Below, one piece after another: positions 18,377 to 31,138 of a DNA stretch of 64,000 bases. A program made the translations under genes and the position numbers. Source of the DNA: Oreohelix idahoensis (lineage: Eukaryota > Mollusca > Gastropoda > Stylommatophora > Oreohelicidae); assembly GCA_024509875.1 (NCBI GenBank), contig JAMPIV010022937.1, positions 62,001-126,000 on the forward strand, in the 5' to 3' direction. The notes under the pieces were generated by a model. It ran no database searches, was not told the DNA's origin, and was given only the letters and a program-made list of their open reading frames with translations. Numbering within the stretch: position 1 is the stretch's first letter; every line of letters begins with the position of its first letter.

Positions 18377-20010
18377 ATCTCCTTAAGAAATTTTTAGAAC
18401 GAACCCCACCATCTCAAGACCACCTGTTAGCATTGGCGGTAGCTATTGAGGAAGAGGACGACCCAGAGAATTACGGAGAGTACCCCCTACACCAAACAGA
18501 GTCGTACCGAGACGTGAAATTTGGGGACAATCTTTCAGTAGGAGCGGCGCGAGAACTCAGGACTGTATTACAGCAATACACCGACGTTTTAACGGATAAG
18601 CCTGGACTCACCCACCTCTCAGAATTTGAGATGAAACTGAAAGACGACACCCCGGTACGGACTAAAATATATCCGGTTCCATACGCCAAAGCCGCTGCGT
18701 TACGGGAGGAAATTGAAAAACTACTGGCGGCCAACATCATTTCTGAAACCACATCCCCATACAGTTCAAGCGTGGTCCTCTTACAAAAACCTAACGGTGA
18801 GACCAGGCTGTGCATCGATTATCGATTGCTCAACACCGTAACGGAATTTCAACCGGAAGCCCTCCCCAGCCCTGCGGAACTGTTTTCCAAATTAAGCCAG
18901 GCAAAAATCTTCTCGAAAATAGACCTAAGTAAAGGCTATTATCAAATTCCGGTGAAAGAGGACGTCAGGCCGATGTTGGCCTTTAGCACTAGTGAAGGGC
19001 ACTATACGTTTAATGTCATGCCGTTTGGGTTACATAATGCCCCGGGTGCTTTCACCCGAATGATGAGGAAGCTATTAGGGCCGTTGCAAAACCCCCACAT
19101 TCACAATTTTATGGATGATATCCTCATCGCAACGGAAACGGAGGAGGAACACATAGCCACTGTCGCTTCGCTCCTCGGGAGATTGAAGGAGGCGGGGCTT
19201 ACCGCCCGCCCGAGCAAATGTTTACTCGGGTTTGACACCCTAGACTTCCTAGGCCACACTATCGCCCACGGATGCATGTGGCCGCTGGACAAAAACGTGG
19301 AGAAAATAAGGAGAGCAGCCCGCCCCATCACAAAAAAAGACACGAGATCTTTTATCTCCTTGTGCGCCTATTATCAAAAATTCATTCCGAATTTTAATAG
19401 CTTAACAGGGCCGTTGACCGACCTCACTCGGAAAGGTCAGCCGGAAAAAATTCGTTGGACAGCAGAATGTGAAGGAGCATACACCACTCTTAAGGAGCTG
19501 CTGACCAGTTCGCCAATACTTCGGCTCCCGGATCTAACAAAACCCTTTGTGTTAAGAGTGGATGCAAGCGCCATAGGAATTGGATCCACTCTTTTACAGG
19601 CCGACGAAGCACAACAAGGGCTGTTGTTCCCAGTCTCCTATGCCAGTAGGAAACTTAATGCGGCTGAAAGAAACTACTCAACAATAGAACGAGAGTGCCT
19701 TGCATTAGTTTCCGGAATTCGCAAACACCACGAATACCTATACGGGGTCACATTCATAGTACAAAGTGACCACGCTCCTTTGGCATTTTTGGGAGCCAAC
19801 AAGCACAATAACGCTAAAATAATGAGATGGGCTTTATTGTTGGGCATGTACTCGTTTTCGGTACAATATATCCCGGGAAAAGATAATGTGGGAGCGGATT
19901 TCTTAAGCCGGCACTTAGCTCCGGAAGAGAACACGGAAAAGGAGGAAGTGCTCATAGACAGCTGGGTAGACAGGAATAAGGGCCAGTGTGAAACACAGAG
20001 ATTTCAGTAA
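18361..20010 (+). CDS. pol: Element B reverse transcriptase and RNase H
   Basis: The frame picks up with the integrase end (KIYHVNLLKKFLER), so it overlaps the previous frame by a few codons. It then holds a gypsy-type reverse transcriptase with KIDLSKGYYQIP, MPFGLHNAP and FMDD (19108-19119), and RNase H with LRVDASAIGIGSTLL, ERECLALVSGI and QSDHAPLAFL, ending GADFLSRHLAP. The first ATG in frame is 18433, but the protein is normally made as part of Gag-Pol. A and C read through at this junction without a shift, so this break is more likely a deletion of one base than programmed frameshifting. All catalytic residues are present. No envelope frame follows. Confidence 0.92.
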   Translation, partial: KIYHVNLLKKFLERTPPSQDHLLALAVAIEEEDDPENYGEYPLHQTESYRDVKFGDNLSVGAARELRTVLQQYTDVLTDKPGLTHLSEFEMKLKDDTPVRTKIYPVPYAKAAALREEIEKLLAANIISETTSPYSSSVVLLQKPNGETRLCIDYRLLNTVTEFQPEALPSPAELFSKLSQAKIFSKIDLSKGYYQIPVKEDVRPMLAFSTSEGHYTFNVMPFGLHNAPGAFTRMMRKLLGPLQNPHIHNFMDDILIATETEEEHIATVASLLGRLKEAGLTARPSKCLLGFDTLDFLGHTIAHGCMWPLDKNVEKIRRAARPITKKDTRSFISLCAYYQKFIPNFNSLTGPLTDLTRKGQPEKIRWTAECEGAYTTLKELLTSSPILRLPDLTKPFVLRVDASAIGIGSTLLQADEAQQGLLFPVSYASRKLNAAERNYSTIERECLALVSGIRKHHEYLYGVTFIVQSDHAPLAFLGANKHNNAKIMRWALLLGMYSFSVQYIPGKDNVGADFLSRHLAPEENTEKEEVLIDSWVDRNKGQCETQRFQ

Positions 20011-20031
20011 TGAGATCGATGCTCAATCTTC

Positions 20032-20045
20032 GAAGGTGGGAGTGA
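20032..20045 (+). promoter_or_regulatory. Polypurine tract of element B
   Basis: GAAGGTGGGAGTGA is directly before the 3' LTR start at 20046. It is purine-rich with two T interruptions. Confidence 0.7.
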
Positions 20046-22897
20046 TGTGACGAAAGTACTGAGATTCTGTCTTTCAAATGGCCCATGTCTTTTTCTCCTT
20101 GCATTTAGTTCACTATTTTTGGGAGGGATTACAGAAAAATCCTTCTCCATGTTTCTTCTCCTTCTATTATTTACGTTTTTTTTTCAAGATGAGATCACGA
20201 GGGAGTTTGATCTCATCTGCATTATGGTTCTTCTTTATGTGTTTAGAATGGGGGTGTAGGGAATTAGACAGTATTTTTCTAGAAGAAAGATTATAGATGC
20301 TAGATCAGGATTGGCACCAGATTGTCTTTTTTTTAAAGATATTGCGTGGCCATATACGCATTTTTCGGGAGTTAAATTAATTGCGGCCATTTTTGCTTCA
20401 TTTCCGCAGTATAGGGCTAGGCTTAATCTCGTTTCTTTGTCTAAAACCCATGCACGTTACATCAGAACGATCTAGGTTCTGATTGGCTGAGAGATAACTG
20501 CAGTTGAAATGCAGAGCTCTCATTGGCTTTACAACCACGCCGCGCATATGACGTCACGAAGTCGGCGCGTGGGGGTCTTGATTATAAAAGGCCTATATTT
20601 CATAGTTTCTTTCTCTTTTAATGAAAAAAAAAATTGCCAAAGCCGGGTTGCCAGAGTCAAGTCGATTGCCTTCAGTTGGACATTCGAGATTTGGTAAGCA
20701 TGAATTTTTGCGTGAGGACTTTATTTAATTTTTCTAGTCCTAGCCGATCATTTAAGTTTCTTTGGGCAGTTTAGTTTAATTTAACTCCAGAGCCATCAAT
20801 TCGATCTGAGTGATAGACATGAGAAACTAGGTCCATTTAATTCCTTGTTGAAAGAATAGCGGCATGGTTTAAAAGTTGAGATATCACCGCTTTGTATTAT
20901 TGCAAAGTCGGTCGGGAGAGAAACTCGCATCTGCGAATTTTATTTATTTACAGAATAGTCGGGAGCGCGTAATGTGTATTTTTATTTGTGATTTTAGTGA
21001 GAGTATTGATGCTCGCTATTTATATAGTTACGCATATATCTGTGGACGGGAGTGAAAGAGGCATAATTTGGAAGCGCGTGGGCGCGTTGGTTACGGAATT
21101 GTTATTGATACGACGTTCAGAGGGACGAGGGGGAGATAAGCACGTGGTTGAACTACGGGGTTTTCAATTTGATAATCAGGGGTTATGTATAACTTTTGAC
21201 GGCATGTAGATGCTAGCGTAAACAGGGTTATAGGTTATTGATTGTGCTTTGTTATTCTGTGTATTCAGAAGATGGAGATGACATTTATTTATGTTAAGGG
21301 AATTATTTTGTATTTCATTTTGAATGTGATTACTATTATTGACGGGAATTTTAGGAATTCCTAGAGAAGGCTAGTTTTAGTTGTGTTAAACATTACGGCA
21401 TTAGTGTCAGCGTAAGAAGTAGGCCACAGTACGTCTGCCCAGACGGGCCATTGAAAATATGGTTGTTGCTCGGAGTTAGTCAGGCAGAACAGGCGATCTG
21501 GGTTAGCCAATGTTTACCTTGTGGGCTCAGGTAGAGAAGGGAGCTCAGTGGGGGGAGCGGACTTTGTTTGCATGATTTTGTATGGTGGTGCATAACGGGA
21601 GAGAGTAGGGGAGCTGTATTGATTATAGACGGGGGAGACTTAAGTGTTAAAGACTTAAGGGTTTGTCAGGAAGTTAATTGTTATTTGTAATAGAGTATTA
21701 ACGTTTTGTTTAGCTGTTGTTTTTGCTTTTGTCTAAACAGCAGGTGCCGGCTTTTTTGTGGGAATGAGAGCGGAATTTTGAGACCACAAAATTTCTCCCA
21801 CGGCAAAGTTGGGGCATTCGCAGAACCGCAAGGGTTTTACGTTAGTTGCCAGTAGTGGACGGAGAGGAAGAAAATACGTTTTTCCCAACCAGGGGAAGAC
21901 ATTTTCCAGCGAATAGGATTTTTGTGGATAAATCCTGAGCTCTGACGCTCGTTACACACGCAGATTTGGCAGGCTGCCAGCGGTGTGGTAATTTTGTGTT
22001 CGTTTCTTCACGGCCATAATAAAGCCGACAGCCCAGTTATAGGTACTCGGGCAGGTAATTTCCGAGTGGTAGAAGTCCGCTACAGTTCCAGTCCAGAATC
22101 CAGTGGGGTTCTGTTAACCCTCAGTCATCAAGTCCAGAGTTAGTGGAGAGAGATAGGGTAAACATTCTCTCTACTGAAGTCAGCACAGATAGGCAGAACT
22201 GTTAGTTTTGGTGAATCATAGCAGAGGACAGCTGCTGAAGTTTAGAGGTGCAGTTAGTTGTGTTCAGGAGATTCCAGGATAGGCTGTGTAGAACCGAAGT
22301 CTGTGCAGAGATTGTGTAGTCACTTCGCCGTCGTTCCAGCTATCAGTGGACTTAGAGTTAGAGTTAGAATTTAGAACAGCTAGTTTGGAGTGTAGGCGAC
22401 ATCAAGTGCAGTGTAGTTCATTTCAGTTAACCTTACCTTCTTTCTCCATACAGGTTGCAATTGTGGGAGAAGGGTTTGGGGTTGATGCATTTTTAACTGT
22501 GCTTGCTTTTGTTTCAGGAGTGCATCCTCGCACTTGATGTAAGGGACATGCATATGTTTGTTGTTTATAGGTGTATAATAAACTTGTATAAATTGTAGCT
22601 GGCATCAGTCATTTCCTTTAGTACAGTAGCTATATGTTGTCTGTACCTTGGTGTTTGTGAATCTTAATTGAACCTTATCCCCATAGGGTAGTTAGAGGTG
22701 GTTCGAGGCCATAGCAATTTAAACGTCCGAAGTGGCGAGGAAAGAATCAACCTCGGTTCTCAACCTCGGAGCCAATGGTCTCAACTTTCACAGTTTGCAC
22801 TATATTTCTATCTGAATCTATCATTTCAGTCTTTCTTCTTACTATTGTCTTGTCACTATATGTAGACAGTCTCTAGTCCTAAATCCATTTCGTGACA
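20046..22897 (+). repeat. 3' LTR of element B
   Basis: Almost identical to 12188-15035. Visible differences include one-base length changes in runs of A, C, T and G and a CTTTTTGC/CAGTTTGC change near 22790. The promoter motifs are repeated at 20482-20486, 20522-20526, 20549-20556 and 20583-20590, so it could drive transcription into the downstream sequence. Confidence 0.94.
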
Positions 22898-22902
22898 TTC
22901 AC
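22898..22902. repeat. Target-site duplication of element B (right)
   Basis: TTCAC, identical to 12183-12187. Confidence 0.93.
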
Positions 22903-22995
22903 CCTGTCATCTCGGCACCACAAAAAGTAGTGCTTCGTGGACAAGGGTCATTAGCACGAATCCTTCACGTCACTCACGAAGGACCGAGAAACAAC

Positions 22996-23304
22996 CCATA
23001 CTAATTACACTGACAAACAACATTTTTCTTTCTTATATAAGAATACGTGTTCTTAGGTCAGTTTCTTGCGCTGATTTCAAATTTGAAATCCGTTTATCTC
23101 TATCACATCGGGTTCTTAAGATATTTGTGAATAAATATATTTTTGGGAAACCGTTATTTGCTCCGTTTCATTTTTACTATATAACTTATTAAAAATTAAT
23201 AAAATGCAAAATAATTCTACTTTTTATACTGCTAAAAGATGCATGACATATGTTACGCTATTTTTAAAATAGTTACTGTATTTTGAAATAATTCTGAGCG
23301 AAAT
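22996..23304 (+). other. 5' flank conserved between both cysteine-rich gene copies
   Basis: About 300 bases upstream of the ATG match, with few changes, the inverted segment 42424-42725. The unit that was duplicated therefore includes non-coding leader or promoter sequence. The match begins around CACTGACAAACAACATTTTT. No TATA box stands out. Confidence 0.7.
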
Positions 23305-24996
23305 ATGGCTTCTAGAAGTTGGAGAAATTCGGCTGATCTGTTCTGTTACGTGAGCGGATATTTTACCGATCGTGTTCACCAGAAAAAACTTTACACCATT
23401 ACTAAAGAAAGCATATGAACTTTATTTCGATTCGAAAGTTGATGATGCAAATAAATCTTGGAAGCCACATGCAGTTGGTTCGACTTGTGCAAATACATTG
23501 GCAGGTTGGTTACGAAAATCGCCGAAGCATAAGTCGATGCCTTTTGGAGTGCCAGTAATATGGCGTGAACCGACAAATCACGCTACTGATTTTTACTTTT
23601 GCTTGACAAATATCCATGGTTTCACTTTTAAAACTAGAAAGTCTGTGGTTTATCCAAATATTGAATCGGTTTCGAAACCAGTGCCATATGATCCAATCAC
23701 GTGTCCGATTCCAGTTCCACCAGAACAATATCCGTTGGACGTGAATGAACCATCAGAAAGTGATAGTTTACCTGCTTTAGAAACTAATTCTGACTCGGAT
23801 TATATACCGGTGAATGATGGTGTTCACTGAATTAACAATTCAGAACTTTCAGATCTAATACGTGATCTCGCTCTTACCAAAGGACAAGCGGAATTACTCG
23901 GTTCGCGACTCAAAGAATGGAATCTTTTAGCGCCCAATACTCCGATATCTAAATTTCGTCATAGACACAGAGAACTTGTTCAATACTTTGAGATGGATGA
24001 TGACATTTGCTATTGCAAAGATGTAAACGGTCTAATGGCGCACCTCGGTCATGAGCACAAAGTCAACAAATGGCGACTTTTCATCGACTCTTCGAAGACT
24101 AGTCTAAAAGCCGTGTTATTGCATAACGGAAATTTATTTTCATCAATTCCAGTCGCCTAATCTGTTCATATGAAAGAAACTTATGACAATATGGCTATAC
24201 TTTTGGCAAAAATAAAGTACAATGACTACCAATGGCGGATTTGTGGAGACCTAAAGGTCATTGCAATTCTTACGGGCATGCAGACTGGGTATTCTAAATT
24301 TTGTTGCTTCCTATGTGAATGGGACAGCCGCAACACACAGGAACATTATGCAAGAAAGGTGTGGCATATCAGGGATCGTATGCAGCTCGGGCATAAAAAT
24401 GTAATACACGAGCCATTAGTTAGCAAAGACAGCATCATTTTACCACCGTTACATATAAAGTTGGGGCTCATGAAGAATTTCGTTAAAGCGTTAGATAAAA
24501 CGAGCAAAGCTTTCACTTATCTTCGAGAAAAGTTTCCGCAAGTTAGCGATGCAAAGATAAAGGAAGGTATCTTTGTAGGACCTCAGATTAGGAAAGTTAT
24601 TGCAGACAAACAATTCGAGAACTTGTTACATGGTAGTGAACTTCGCGCATGGATGGCATTCAAATCGATCGTCGATAACTTTCTGGGAAATCACAAATCT
24701 GTCGACTATGTGCATATTGTTAAGCAGTGCATAGATGCACACAGAATTATGGGCTGTAACATGTCCCTCAAAATCCATTTGCTCGATTCGCATTTTGACT
24801 TTTTCCCTGACAACCTTGGCGAAGTCAGCGATGAACATGGAGAACGATTCCATCAAGATATCGCCGTAATGGAGTCACGTTATCAAGGACGGTGGAGTGT
24901 GACCAAGCTTGCCGATTATTGTTGTATGCTTCATCGCGATGTACCACATGCCATTCACCGACGAAAGTCGACTGCAAAGAAATTCAAGCCTACATA
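23305..24996 (+). pseudogene. Cysteine-rich repeated gene, copy 1 (broken)
   Basis: This resembles an uncharacterised protein family that I recall as multi-copy in arthropod genomes; its function is unknown to me. The N-terminus (MASRSWRN) carries what should be paired cysteines, but this copy reads CYVSG and AVGSTC where copy 2 has CYVCG and AVCSTC. A Pro-rich middle (IPVPPEQYP) follows, then an acidic stretch, then the conserved block starting MKETYDNMA with CGDLK, CCFLCEWD and LPPLHIKLGLMKNF, and a C-terminal DEHGERFHQDI motif. Lesions are an extra A near 23382-23388 (frameshift), TGA at 23828-23830 (TTA in copy 2) and TAA at 24158-24160 (shared with copy 2). The last 275 codons (24170-24997) are open. 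The same family is often found associated with repeats, so it may be carried by an unrecognised element. Confidence 0.7.
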
Positions 24997-25200
24997 ACTG
25001 TTATACTTATTGTACGAATGATGTTGTAATACTGTATGCGTTGTTAAAAAACGTCAATTGCGTATTTCTACAGATCCTGACCTGATAGAGAAAAACGGTT
25101 TGCAGATTTAAAAACAGCGCATTAAAATTGACCAGAAAAACATAGAAATGTTAGAGAAAGAAAAAAAAAGTTTTTTTTTGTTAGCCAGTGTTATAGATGC
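24997..25200 (+). other. 3' flank of cysteine-rich gene copy 1
   Basis: AT-rich sequence containing CATAGAAATGTTAGAGAAAG, a run of A and a run of T. The same string is found inverted at about 38745-38790, so this 3' region is itself repeated in the window. No further coding sequence is seen. Confidence 0.5.
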
Positions 25201-25560
25201 AATCGCTCCCTTACAGGAAAAAACTCGATCTGACCAATTACGCAACAAATCAGGGCCCGTCATACATCATAACAGCTCTCCCTGTTAGAACTTCTCAACT
25301 CTCGCTGAGAGCTACCTTACCGGAGTCGGCTACATATTTAACAAGGTTATCTACGACAAGTTTCAGAGCACAGCGGAACAGAGCTTAGAGCGAGGCGAGG
25401 GATTTCGACGTAGCTCGTGAGACATAACAAGAAAATTGTTGCAGGCTAAAAGGTCAAGGTAGTACCATTACACATACTGCCGTAGTGGAGTGGAGTGTTA
25501 GAGACTTCACTATACTAGGTCCTTTTTGTGTCTGATGAGACAAAGACAGAGTATGTCTAC
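25201..25560. other. Unassigned stretch
   Basis: No domain is found in the short frame at 25197-25388. A TAGAGACTTCACTATACTAGG phrase near 25500 is a weak relative of the SINE family 1 tail. Nothing else is supported. Confidence 0.4.
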
Positions 25561-25564
25561 TGCT

Positions 25565-25705
25565 TCCTCAGGCATGTCGTACAAGGCAAATATGAGGTTG
25601 GGCATGAGGTTGGGAACCTCATCATGTAAAACAGATTGCTACAGAAGCCACCGTTGCAAAAGCAAGCGGCCCGCTACAGTGGTGGCTCAATACTTGATAA
25701 TTATA
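25565..25705. repeat. GTCGTACAAGG repeat family, copy
   Basis: GTCGTACAAGGCAAATATGA and the following AACCTCATCATGTAAAAC match 49185-49240. The later CGCTACAGTGGTGGCTCAATACT corresponds to AGATGTAGTGGTGGGTCCAT at about 49305. A third copy is split around 1725 and 2100. The family is dispersed and non-coding. Confidence 0.55.
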
Positions 25706-25747
25706 GGGAGCTGAGATGGAAAATGTTGATGCTGAAAGTTCTTTTAC

Positions 25748-25837
25748 CATTCACACCCGAAGCAAGGCGATGGTCCGTGGTTCGATTCCCCTTTGAGCCT
25801 ATCAGTTATTTTTCTGTTGTATAGTGTCTTGCCTGTC
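25748..25837 (+). repeat. tRNA-headed SINE fragment (GCAAGGCGATGG family)
   Basis: GAAGCAAGGCGATGG is followed by GTGGTTCGATTCCCC, a good B box, then TATCAGTTATTTTTCTGTTG. The same order occurs at 46490-46580. RNA polymerase III B-box plus dispersed copies indicate a tRNA-derived SINE. It runs directly into a (CTTT)n tract. Confidence 0.6.
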
Positions 25838-25988
25838 TTTGTTATCTTTCTTTCTTTATGTCTTTCTTTCTTTCTTTCTTTCTTTATGTCTGTCTTTCTT
25901 TCTTTGTGTCTGTCTTTCTTTCTTTATGTCTGTCTTTCTTTCTTTATGTCTGTCTTTCTTTCTGTCTTTCTTTCTTTCTTTCTTGAGT
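25838..25988. repeat. (CTTT)n / CTTTATGTCTGT tract
   Basis: A polypyrimidine simple repeat with TATGTCTGTC interruptions, like the large array at 27480-30672. Reading frames through it are low-complexity artefacts. Confidence 0.9.
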
Positions 25989-25999
25989 ATGCTATTATT

Positions 26000-26160
26000 T
26001 TACCTTTACAACGTTGAATTCCTTGAATTGATGGGTAAAATATATGTGAGAATAAATGAAATCAGTATAAAAGACGAGAGAAAGGAAGGGCAGAATGTCA
26101 GACGGGCCTGTGAGCCCAATTCTCACCCCTTTGAAAATAAAGTTCGTTCGTTCGTTCTCT
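26000..26160 (+). repeat. AATAAAGTTCG-ended repeat, copy 1
   Basis: CAACGTTGAATTCCTTGA, a middle GGAAGGGCAGAATGTCAGAC and GAAAATAAAGTTCGTTCG are shared with 27344-27500. The repeat ends in (TTCG)n, as a retroposon would. Partial extra copies follow at 26161-26345. Confidence 0.7.
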
Positions 26161-26345
26161 CTTAGACGAACCTATGTTCCTATTTCTCAACACTTTGAAA
26201 ACAAAGTTCGTTCGCTCTCTCGCTGGCTCTCTCTCTCTCTCTCACTCTCTCTCTCGCTTTCTCTCTCTTTCTTTCTCTCTCTCTCTTAGACGGGCCTAAG
26301 TTCCTTTCTCTCAACACTTTGAAAATAAAGTTCGTTCGCTCTCTT
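26161..26345 (+). repeat. Two partial AATAAAGTTCG repeats and (CT)n tracts
   Basis: Two shortened copies (TTAGACGAACCTATGTTCC... and TTAGACGGGCCTAAGTTCC...) each end with CTTTGAAAAYAAAGTTCGTTCG followed by a CTCTCT tract. With 26000-26160 this makes a head-to-tail run of three related 3' ends. Confidence 0.65.
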
Positions 26346-26981
26346 TCAGTCCCTATTCATACAATCGTAGACTTTTCGAATACTTCATTAGTTTTGATTA
26401 CATGCCTCCCTAATCAGATTATCTTTTCTTATAATATCAATTGTAGGTTCTAATGACGATGTTTGTACTTTTCTACATATTTTATGGGTGGGTTTGAAAA
26501 AAATCGAAAAAAGGTGATTCGTCTTACGAGGATAAAAGACAAAGAAAGTAGTCTACGTTACGGCCACAAGGCCTTCGTCAGGAAAAGAAAGAAAGTGAAG
26601 GCTAGATAGGAGACATAAGAACTTAAAGAAATATAAAAATAAAAATAAATAAAAATAAATATAAATGAAACCTAGGTACTTCCCTGAAGGCGAAGCATGG
26701 CTGAAAAGGAAGTGACTTCTGACCCCGGATGTACACAATACATACTAAGAAACTAAAAACTAAAAAACGAAACTGAACAAAAAACTACCCAAATATAATA
26801 AAAGTGGGGACTGGAAATAGAAGAGGACAGAATAAGTAGGAGATAAATGAATATGAAATAAAAAATCAAGACAAATTAGAAAACGTGTACATCCATACAT
26901 ATTATGGAGGATGGCATAAAAATAGAAGAATAGGATAAGAGTGGAAAGAGTCCAAATAGAGCAAGAGAGGAAAGGGTGACC
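26346..26981 (-). other. Non-coding stretch, probably 3' region of Penelope-type element
   Basis: It contains no gene. On the minus strand it lies downstream of the GIY-YIG coding fragment. At 26557-26581 (minus) there is CTGACGA, a perfect GGCC/GGCC hairpin and GTAAC, a hammerhead-like core with a changed GAAA. Penelope-like elements are known to carry hammerhead motifs. An AAATAAAAATAAAT tract lies at 26635-26670. Confidence 0.45.
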
Positions 26982-27270
26982 TCAGACAAAGGTGTGGAAA
27001 GTGTTGAGACCGGCTGGTTTTAGACACCCCATGCGGTGGATAAGGCGGTTCTCAAGCTGTTCACGGCTGGCAGTGTCAGAGGAGCAGGATCGGATCGCAG
27101 TGACCTGGATGTCGATGGGACCCTGGTGGTCAGGACTATTGAAGTGTGTGGCAACTGGTGTGGACTTTTGCTGAGAGATGTCATTTAAGTGCTGGCTGAA
27201 TCTGTCCCCAAGTCGTTTGCCTGTTTGGCCAATATAGGTTTTGCAGCAACGTTTACATATGATCGTATGT
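26982..27270 (-). pseudogene. Penelope-like element, GIY-YIG endonuclease fragment
   Basis: The minus-strand frame, without ATG, reads CKRCCKTYIGQTGKRLGDRF, then a HLNDI stretch, FNSPDH, and a C-terminal LENRLIHRMGCLKPAGLNTF before the stop at 26982-26984. A CX2C followed by YIG, GxR...R and a late Glu-containing helix is the GIY-YIG nuclease layout found at the C-terminus of Penelope-like retroelements, where it nicks target DNA. No reverse transcriptase is found upstream: the sequence beyond 27280 is unrelated, so the element is 5'-truncated. Some 95 codons are open without a stop. Confidence 0.75.
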
Positions 27271-27334
27271 CATCCGTCTACATATTTTATGTCATGTTTA
27301 TAAGTAGTTAATGTTAATATGAGTGTGCTATTTT

Positions 27335-27480
27335 ATTTTACTTTGCAACGTTGAATTCCTTGACATTGATATGTAAAATGCATATGGGAATAAATGAATT
27401 CAGTATGAAAGGTGAGAGAAAGGAAGGGCAGAATGTCAGACGGGCCTGCGTGCCCAATTCTCAACCCTTTGAAAATAAAG
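27335..27480 (+). repeat. AATAAAGTTCG-ended repeat, copy 2
   Basis: A close match to 26000-26160 (GCAACGTTGAATTCCTTGA ... GGAAGGGCAGAATGTCAGAC ... TTGAAAATAAAGTTCGTTCG). Its (TTCG)n tail passes straight into the giant (CTTT)n array, suggesting the array grew from the retroposon tail. Confidence 0.75.
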
Positions 27481-30672
<3,192 letters not shown>

Positions 30673-30697
30673 TGTACAAAAGTTAATGGTGCTTGTC

Positions 30698-31085
30698 TTA
30701 TATGAAAACTAGGTGGAATAATTTAAGTGTTTGGTTTTCAGTAGCAAACGTTTTGAGTGAAAAATCTTGTTCATAAACGGCTTTATTTCTACAAATCCAT
30801 ACTAGATGTCTATATTCTGCCAAAAGTGTAAGTAACTGAATTTCAATGCATGGAGTCAAAATGATGTTGAGCATGATCGCTTGATACAATATCTACTTCT
30901 GTTGTTGTATTTTTTTGCAATGTCTGTTTCATCGTATTACAATAAAAGAAAATGTGTTCCTCTGTCTCTTTGACGTTTAGTCTACAAAGTTTACATATGG
31001 ATAACATTATAATTTTATTTTCTGTCTCCGTGTATGACCAGTGTCCAGTTAAATAATAATTTGTAAGTTATTTCTTTTACTCTTG
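30698..31085 (-). pseudogene. LINE pol C-terminal zinc-motif fragment
   Basis: Read on the minus strand, about 30905-31060 gives LTGHWSYTETENK, then CKLCRLNVKETEEHIFFYC. This CX2C...ETEEHxxxxC motif is the zinc module found after the reverse transcriptase of several LINEs. After a frameshift near 30890 the next frame gives LLTLLAEYRHLVWICRNKAV, again typical of the LINE C-terminus. No catalytic domain is left. It lies just downstream of the RTE-like fragment (31139-32552) in the same orientation but is of a different LINE type. Confidence 0.6.
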
Positions 31086-31138
31086 GTCATATGTTTATTT
31101 CATGTCAATGTGTGAACACTTGTGAGTAATCAGAAATA

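Larger units (their letters stand above)
12188..22897 (+). mobile_element. Element B: young LTR retrotransposon, gag-PR-IN-RT-RH order
   Basis: A 10.7-kb element with TG...CA LTRs and a perfect TTCAC duplication. The two LTRs (2848 and 2852 bases) differ at only about ten places by eye, mostly one-base length changes in homopolymers, so insertion was recent. The internal region codes gag, aspartic protease, integrase, reverse transcriptase and RNase H in that order. Only one reading-frame break is seen (about 18355). Protein sequence is clearly related to A and C but well diverged, and base composition of the coding part is more GC-rich. It is nearly intact; a close relative elsewhere in the genome could well be active. 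Confidence 0.95.

Noticed and set aside
22346..22605. Small frames at the end of LTR B as possible leader peptide
   Set aside because: No conservation outside the LTR and overlapping frames on both strands.
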